Shown here piece after piece: positions 60,590-64,000 of a stretch of 64,000 nucleotides of DNA (its first letter is position 1; each line of letters opens with the position of its first letter). The position numbers were made by a program, and so were the translations under genes. Origin of the DNA: Acidobacteriota bacterium (GTDB lineage Bacteria > Acidobacteriota > Terriglobia > Bryobacterales > Bryobacteraceae). Location: positions 62,001 through 126,000 of the forward strand of contig JAFKEE010000022.1 of NCBI GenBank assembly GCA_017307505.1, given 5' to 3'. Below the pieces are notes generated by a model that worked only from the letters and a program-made list of their open reading frames with translations, was not told where the DNA came from and searched no databases.

Positions 60590-61897
60590 CCGCAGCAGCT
60601 TCCCGACAAGGTCTTCGTAACCGCGCTCAATCAGTCCGGTGTTGAAGAGTGTGGACTGCCCTTCCGCCACCAGGGCCGCAATCACGTAGCTGAACCCGGC
60701 TCGCAGGTCAGGGATGTGAATCTCCGCGCCCCGCAGCGGCGTTGGTCCAACAATCACCGCGCTGTGCTTGTAGTTCCGCTGGCCGAACCGGCAGCGGAGG
60801 CCGCCGAGACACTCACGATACAGCTGGATCTGGGCGCCCATCCGGTTGAGGGCGTCGACGTAGCCAAAGCGCTGCTCGTAGACGGTCTCGTGGACAATAG
60901 AAACGCCTTCGGCCTGTGTGAGGGCAATAACGAAGGGTTGCTGGTAGTCGGTGGTAAAACCGGGGTGTACGTCCGTCTCCAGCGCCGTGGACCGCAGTTT
61001 GGCCCCAGCCCGCCAGAATTCGATCCCCTCGTCGGTGACCCGGAAATCGCCGCCGATCTGCCGGTAGCGGTTCAGGAAGGTCATCATGTCCACCTGGCGC
61101 GCGTGGCGGACGAAGATGCGGCCATTGGTGGCGATGGCTGCTGAAGCCCAGGATGCCGCTTCAAGACGGTCCGGGATCGGGGTGTGGTCGAAGCCCCGCA
61201 AGGCTTTGACGCCCACGATGGTGATGACCCGGTCGACGTCGACGCTGATGATGGCGCCCATCTTCTGGAGCACCATGATCAGGTCCATGATTTCCGGTTC
61301 CATCGCCGCGTTGGAGAGCTCCGTGACACCTTCGGCCCGTACAGCCGCAAGGATCACCTGCTCGGTTGCGCCGACGCTGGGGTATTCCAGGCGGATCTTA
61401 TTGCCGTAGAGGCGCTCACAGGTAAGCAGCGCATTGCCGGATTCGTCATGCAGTTGGGCACCCATGTCCTGCAGGGCCCGGATGTGGAAGTCGACTGGAC
61501 GGGTCCCGATGCGGCAGCCGCCGAGCGAGGGAACCGGAGCCTCGCCGAAGCGGGCCAATAGGGGTCCACAGGTCAGGATTGGGATGCGGCTCTTGCCCGT
61601 AAACTCCTTCAGGACGCTGCGCTCCATGGGGTGGAGGTTCGCGGCGCAGATCTCCAGGACGTCGGGCGACGTGTAGGTGACCTCTCCGCCCAAAGCGGTG
61701 ATCAGGTCGCTGACAATGGCCACGTCCACGATGCGTGAGACATTGCGCAGGGTGCACCGCTCTGAGGTAAGCAGAGCGGCAACCATGATTTTCGGTAATG
61801 CGTTTTTGGCGCCTTTGAGGGCTACCTCACCCGAAAGCGGCCTGCCTCCGCGTAGTATCATTTGGTCCGTTTTCGCTACAGCTGCGATGGCTGACAT
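60563..61897 (-). CDS. murA: UDP-N-acetylglucosamine 1-carboxyvinyltransferase
   Basis: 444 residues, EPSP-synthase fold. K31/N32 in KGAKNALPK and the fosfomycin-target C128 in SLGGCRIGTRP (equivalent to E. coli C115) are present. It adds the enolpyruvyl group in the first committed step of peptidoglycan synthesis. The ATG overlaps the ftsZ stop by one base (TAATG), coupling cell-wall and division genes. Confidence 0.97.
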   Translation of the reverse strand: MSAIAAVAKTDQMILRGGRPLSGEVALKGAKNALPKIMVAALLTSERCTLRNVSRIVDVAIVSDLITALGGEVTYTSPDVLEICAANLHPMERSVLKEFTGKSRIPILTCGPLLARFGEAPVPSLGGCRIGTRPVDFHIRALQDMGAQLHDESGNALLTCERLYGNKIRLEYPSVGATEQVILAAVRAEGVTELSNAAMEPEIMDLIMVLQKMGAIISVDVDRVITIVGVKALRGFDHTPIPDRLEAASWASAAIATNGRIFVRHARQVDMMTFLNRYRQIGGDFRVTDEGIEFWRAGAKLRSTALETDVHPGFTTDYQQPFVIALTQAEGVSIVHETVYEQRFGYVDALNRMGAQIQLYRECLGGLRCRFGQRNYKHSAVIVGPTPLRGAEIHIPDLRAGFSYVIAALVAEGQSTLFNTGLIERGYEDLVGKLLRLGAQIIDA

Positions 61898-63258
61898 TAT
61901 TGGAACAGCTTCCGCTCACGCCTCAGGAACGCGGGCGTGTCCAGATCGTCCAGTGAGAATGCGTCGTCTTCCCCTTGTGGCGCCGGTTTGGGCGGCAGTG
62001 GGGGCGGCAACTCCGATTCCGAGGCCGCAGGCGCGGCCGTGGCCGCCGCCGGTTCCTGCTCCGCTTCCACGTCCAGCGTCACATCCGTATACGTTTCCTG
62101 CTCAGGAACTTCGACAGAGGTGAACATTGGCTCCGTGCCGGGCGGGAACTGCATCGACGGGAACGGCTGCTGCGTGACCGGCATGAGAGTGCTGCTGGGG
62201 ACCGCGGCCGGGTTGAGGACCTTGGGTGAACCGCTGCGGATGGCCGACACATGCGGTGGTTCGACATGCGGCATGTTCTCGCGCTGGAAACCAGTCGCGA
62301 TGACCGTGATCTTCACCTCGTCTTCCAGTGTGTCGTCGGGCACGAGGCCAAAGTTAATCTGAACGTCTTCGTTGCCTGTTGCTTCCCGGATCAGCTTGCA
62401 GGCGTCATGCATCTCATGCAGCGACAGGTTGCCGGAAGACGTGATGTTGAGCAGGATGGCGCGAGCGCCCTTCAGGCCGCCCTCTTCGAGCAGCGGGCAC
62501 TGAATGGCAGCCTTGGCTGCCTCGACGGCCGCATTCGGGCCTTTGGCCGACGCAGTTCCCATCATGGCGAAGCCCATGCCAAGCATGATGGCCCGTACGT
62601 CGGCAAAGTCGCGGTTGATCAGCCCGGGCGTGGTGATGATGTCACTGATGCCCTGGACCCCCTGGCGCAGCACGTCATCGGCCATGCGGAACGCTTCAAA
62701 GAAGCTGGTTCCTGCCGGGACGAGGTCCACGAGCCGGTCGTTCGGAATCGAGATGACGCAATCCACCGTAGCGTGGAGCTCCGCCAGTCCTCGTTCGGCC
62801 TGATTCATGCGCCGCGGACCTTCGAAGCTGAATGGCTTCGTCACGACGGCGATCGTCAAGGCGTTCAGTTCTTTTGCGAGCGCTGCAATGACCGGCGCCG
62901 CACCGGTGCCGGTGCCGCCACCGAGGCCGGCCGCCACAAAGACCATGTCGGCGCCTTCGAGCACCTCAATGATCCTGTCAGTATCTTCGAGCGCAGCCTG
63001 GCGGCCGATTTCGGGATCCGAGCCCGCACCCAGGCCGTGTGTGATGCGAGTGCCCAGCGCTATCTTGTTGAGAATTTTGGATGTCCGCAGCGCCTGCGCG
63101 TCGGTGTTCATGACAAAGAACTCGACACCGCCGACACCCGAGGCCACCATCCGGTTCACGGCATTGGATCCGCCGCCGCCCACGCCGACCACTTTGATGC
63201 GCGTGCCGCCCAGCGTCTCGTCTTGGATTTCAAATTTCAGTGCGTCAAGGTCTGGCAT
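61897..63258 (-). CDS. ftsZ: Cell division GTPase FtsZ
   Basis: 453 residues. GTP-binding GVGGGGSNAVNRM and tubulin signature GGGTGTG (113-119) are intact; an acidic Pro/Ala-rich linker (about 330-430) leads to the conserved C-terminal DLDTPAFLRR peptide that binds FtsA and ZipA-like partners. It forms the division ring. ftsA is immediately upstream. Confidence 0.98.
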   Translation of the reverse strand: MPDLDALKFEIQDETLGGTRIKVVGVGGGGSNAVNRMVASGVGGVEFFVMNTDAQALRTSKILNKIALGTRITHGLGAGSDPEIGRQAALEDTDRIIEVLEGADMVFVAAGLGGGTGTGAAPVIAALAKELNALTIAVVTKPFSFEGPRRMNQAERGLAELHATVDCVISIPNDRLVDLVPAGTSFFEAFRMADDVLRQGVQGISDIITTPGLINRDFADVRAIMLGMGFAMMGTASAKGPNAAVEAAKAAIQCPLLEEGGLKGARAILLNITSSGNLSLHEMHDACKLIREATGNEDVQINFGLVPDDTLEDEVKITVIATGFQRENMPHVEPPHVSAIRSGSPKVLNPAAVPSSTLMPVTQQPFPSMQFPPGTEPMFTSVEVPEQETYTDVTLDVEAEQEPAAATAAPAASESELPPPLPPKPAPQGEDDAFSLDDLDTPAFLRRERKLFQ

Positions 63259-63267
63259 GAGTTCCTT

Positions 63268-64000
63268 TCATTTTCCCGTAAACAGGCTCCAGATGCTCGG
63301 CCCGCCGCCTTTTTTGTCTTTGCGGGTCTGCAAACGGGCGGAGTACATGGCCAATCCGGCCGAAGTCGTCCAGACCGGGCTGGATAGATCTTCGGGCCAG
63401 TCGATGATGCCCCGGGGGAAGCCCAGCCGGGCCGGGCACCCCAGGACCTTCTCGGTTACCTCTACCATCCCTTCCAACTGCGATCCGCCGCCGCACAGGA
63501 CCACCCCTTCACGCAACGGCGTCTCCCGCGCATAACGCACGCGGCAACGTTCCACGATATCGAACAACTGCACGGCGCGCGCTTCCAGAATCTCGATCAG
63601 GTCGCGGCGATTGATCTCCCGCCCAGGGCGGCCCGTCTCGGCGGGCAGCTCTATGACAATATTATCCGCCGTCAGCCCCAGCAGGGCGCAGCCGTGCGCG
63701 AACTTCACGCGCTCCGCTTCATCAAACGACAGGGCCTTCAGCTCGCCCAGGTCGCGCGTGAAGTGGTCGCCGGAAATAGGGATGCCCATCGCATACAGCA
63801 AGGCATCGCCATCATAGTACACGATGTGCGTGGAATGAGCCCCGATGTCCACCAGGGCCACGCCGCCGGCACGATCTTCGGGCAGAATGCTGGCATAGGA
63901 GGCCGCCATGGCCTCGAAGACGGTCTCTTCCACCCGGAGATGCGCCTGGTGCACGGCGCTGATCAGCGCCTGGTGCTCCTGCATCGAGGTGGTGATGAGC
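63268..64000 (-). CDS. ftsA: Cell division protein FtsA, 5' end outside window
   Basis: The 3' 733 bases encode about 244 C-terminal residues of an actin-fold protein (VALVDIGAHSTHIVYY phosphate loop, VVLCGGGSQLEGM, and the C-terminal amphipathic SIWSLFTGK helix that anchors FtsA to the membrane). The frame stays open to the right edge. FtsA tethers FtsZ to the membrane. The ftsZ start lies nine bases after its stop. Confidence 0.93.
   Translation of the reverse strand, partial: LITTSMQEHQALISAVHQAHLRVEETVFEAMAASYASILPEDRAGGVALVDIGAHSTHIVYYDGDALLYAMGIPISGDHFTRDLGELKALSFDEAERVKFAHGCALLGLTADNIVIELPAETGRPGREINRRDLIEILEARAVQLFDIVERCRVRYARETPLREGVVLCGGGSQLEGMVEVTEKVLGCPARLGFPRGIIDWPEDLSSPVWTTSAGLAMYSARLQTRKDKKGGGPSIWSLFTGK

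Overview
The window is high-GC bacterial chromosome and looks like a member of Acidobacteriota, most likely Bryobacterales/Solibacterales. The pointers are a planctomycete-type cytochrome protein (PSCyt1/PSCyt2/PSD1), two very large outer-membrane receptors with a carboxypeptidase-regulatory-like N-terminal domain, a GWxTD-domain protein, and several conserved-looking proteins with no recognisable family. This placement is an inference from gene content; no rRNA or tRNA gene was seen. Coding density is high, with many 4-base ATGA stop/start overlaps.

Layout. 1-3262: left-truncated PSCyt/PSD1 protein divergent from a FucP-type sugar permease. 3386-7820: rightward housekeeping run of yebC, ruvC, two secreted proteins (the second a TPR plus thioredoxin-fold protein) and deoB. 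7817-12777: leftward, tightly coupled five-gene glycan cluster (GT-C-like membrane protein, GT2, DegT/DnrJ aminotransferase, NAD-dependent epimerase, methyltransferase). 12899-15017: PAS histidine kinase and NarL-type regulator. 15051-17411: two leftward genes of uncertain role around a 0.66 kb gene-free stretch rich in hairpins. 17584-21573: DnaE2-type error-prone polymerase, convergent with prephenate dehydratase. 21798-25101: a group of unrecognised genes (HTH regulator, secreted peptide with a decayed tail, 7-TM-like protein). 25305-28009: SprT-like metalloprotein, fabH and inositol oxygenase. 28145-32683: TonB-dependent receptor, ExbD and purE. 32684-34667: AGCTGAT heptamer array, then a PiT phosphate transporter with its DUF47/PhoU-like partner. 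34785-40509: TtcA-like tRNA thiolase divergent from rsmB, rpe, a BamD-like lipoprotein, a receiver protein, yajQ and a hydrolase. 40502-45327: degenerate receiver, purB, MBL hydrolase, GAF-PP2C phosphatase and a second MBL hydrolase. 45329-51328: leftward operon of M20 peptidase, TonB-dependent receptor and GWxTD/TPR protein behind a good sigma-70 promoter. 51532-55041: membrane-embedded MutS homologue, small secreted protein, HpaI-type aldolase. 55199-60589: purS, glmS, yjbQ, Gly-rich membrane protein, Tat-exported aldo/keto reductase, FkbM methyltransferase. 60563-64000: murA, ftsZ and the 3' part of ftsA, transcribed leftward as ftsA-ftsZ-murA.

The most coherent functional groups are the five-gene glycan cluster, the peptidase/receptor/GWxTD operon, the PiT/DUF47 pair and the division/cell-wall end. 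No mobile element, prophage, CRISPR array or complete defence system was recognised. The best candidates for new biology are regulatory or variant features: a hairpin burying the ribosome-binding site of inositol oxygenase, a palindromic operator on the dnaE2 promoter, a perfect 20-bp palindrome upstream of the HTH gene, an epimerase and a receiver that lack their catalytic residues, a membrane-embedded MutS, a gene that may start at a non-standard ATC codon, and the unassigned 21.6-25.1 kb locus.
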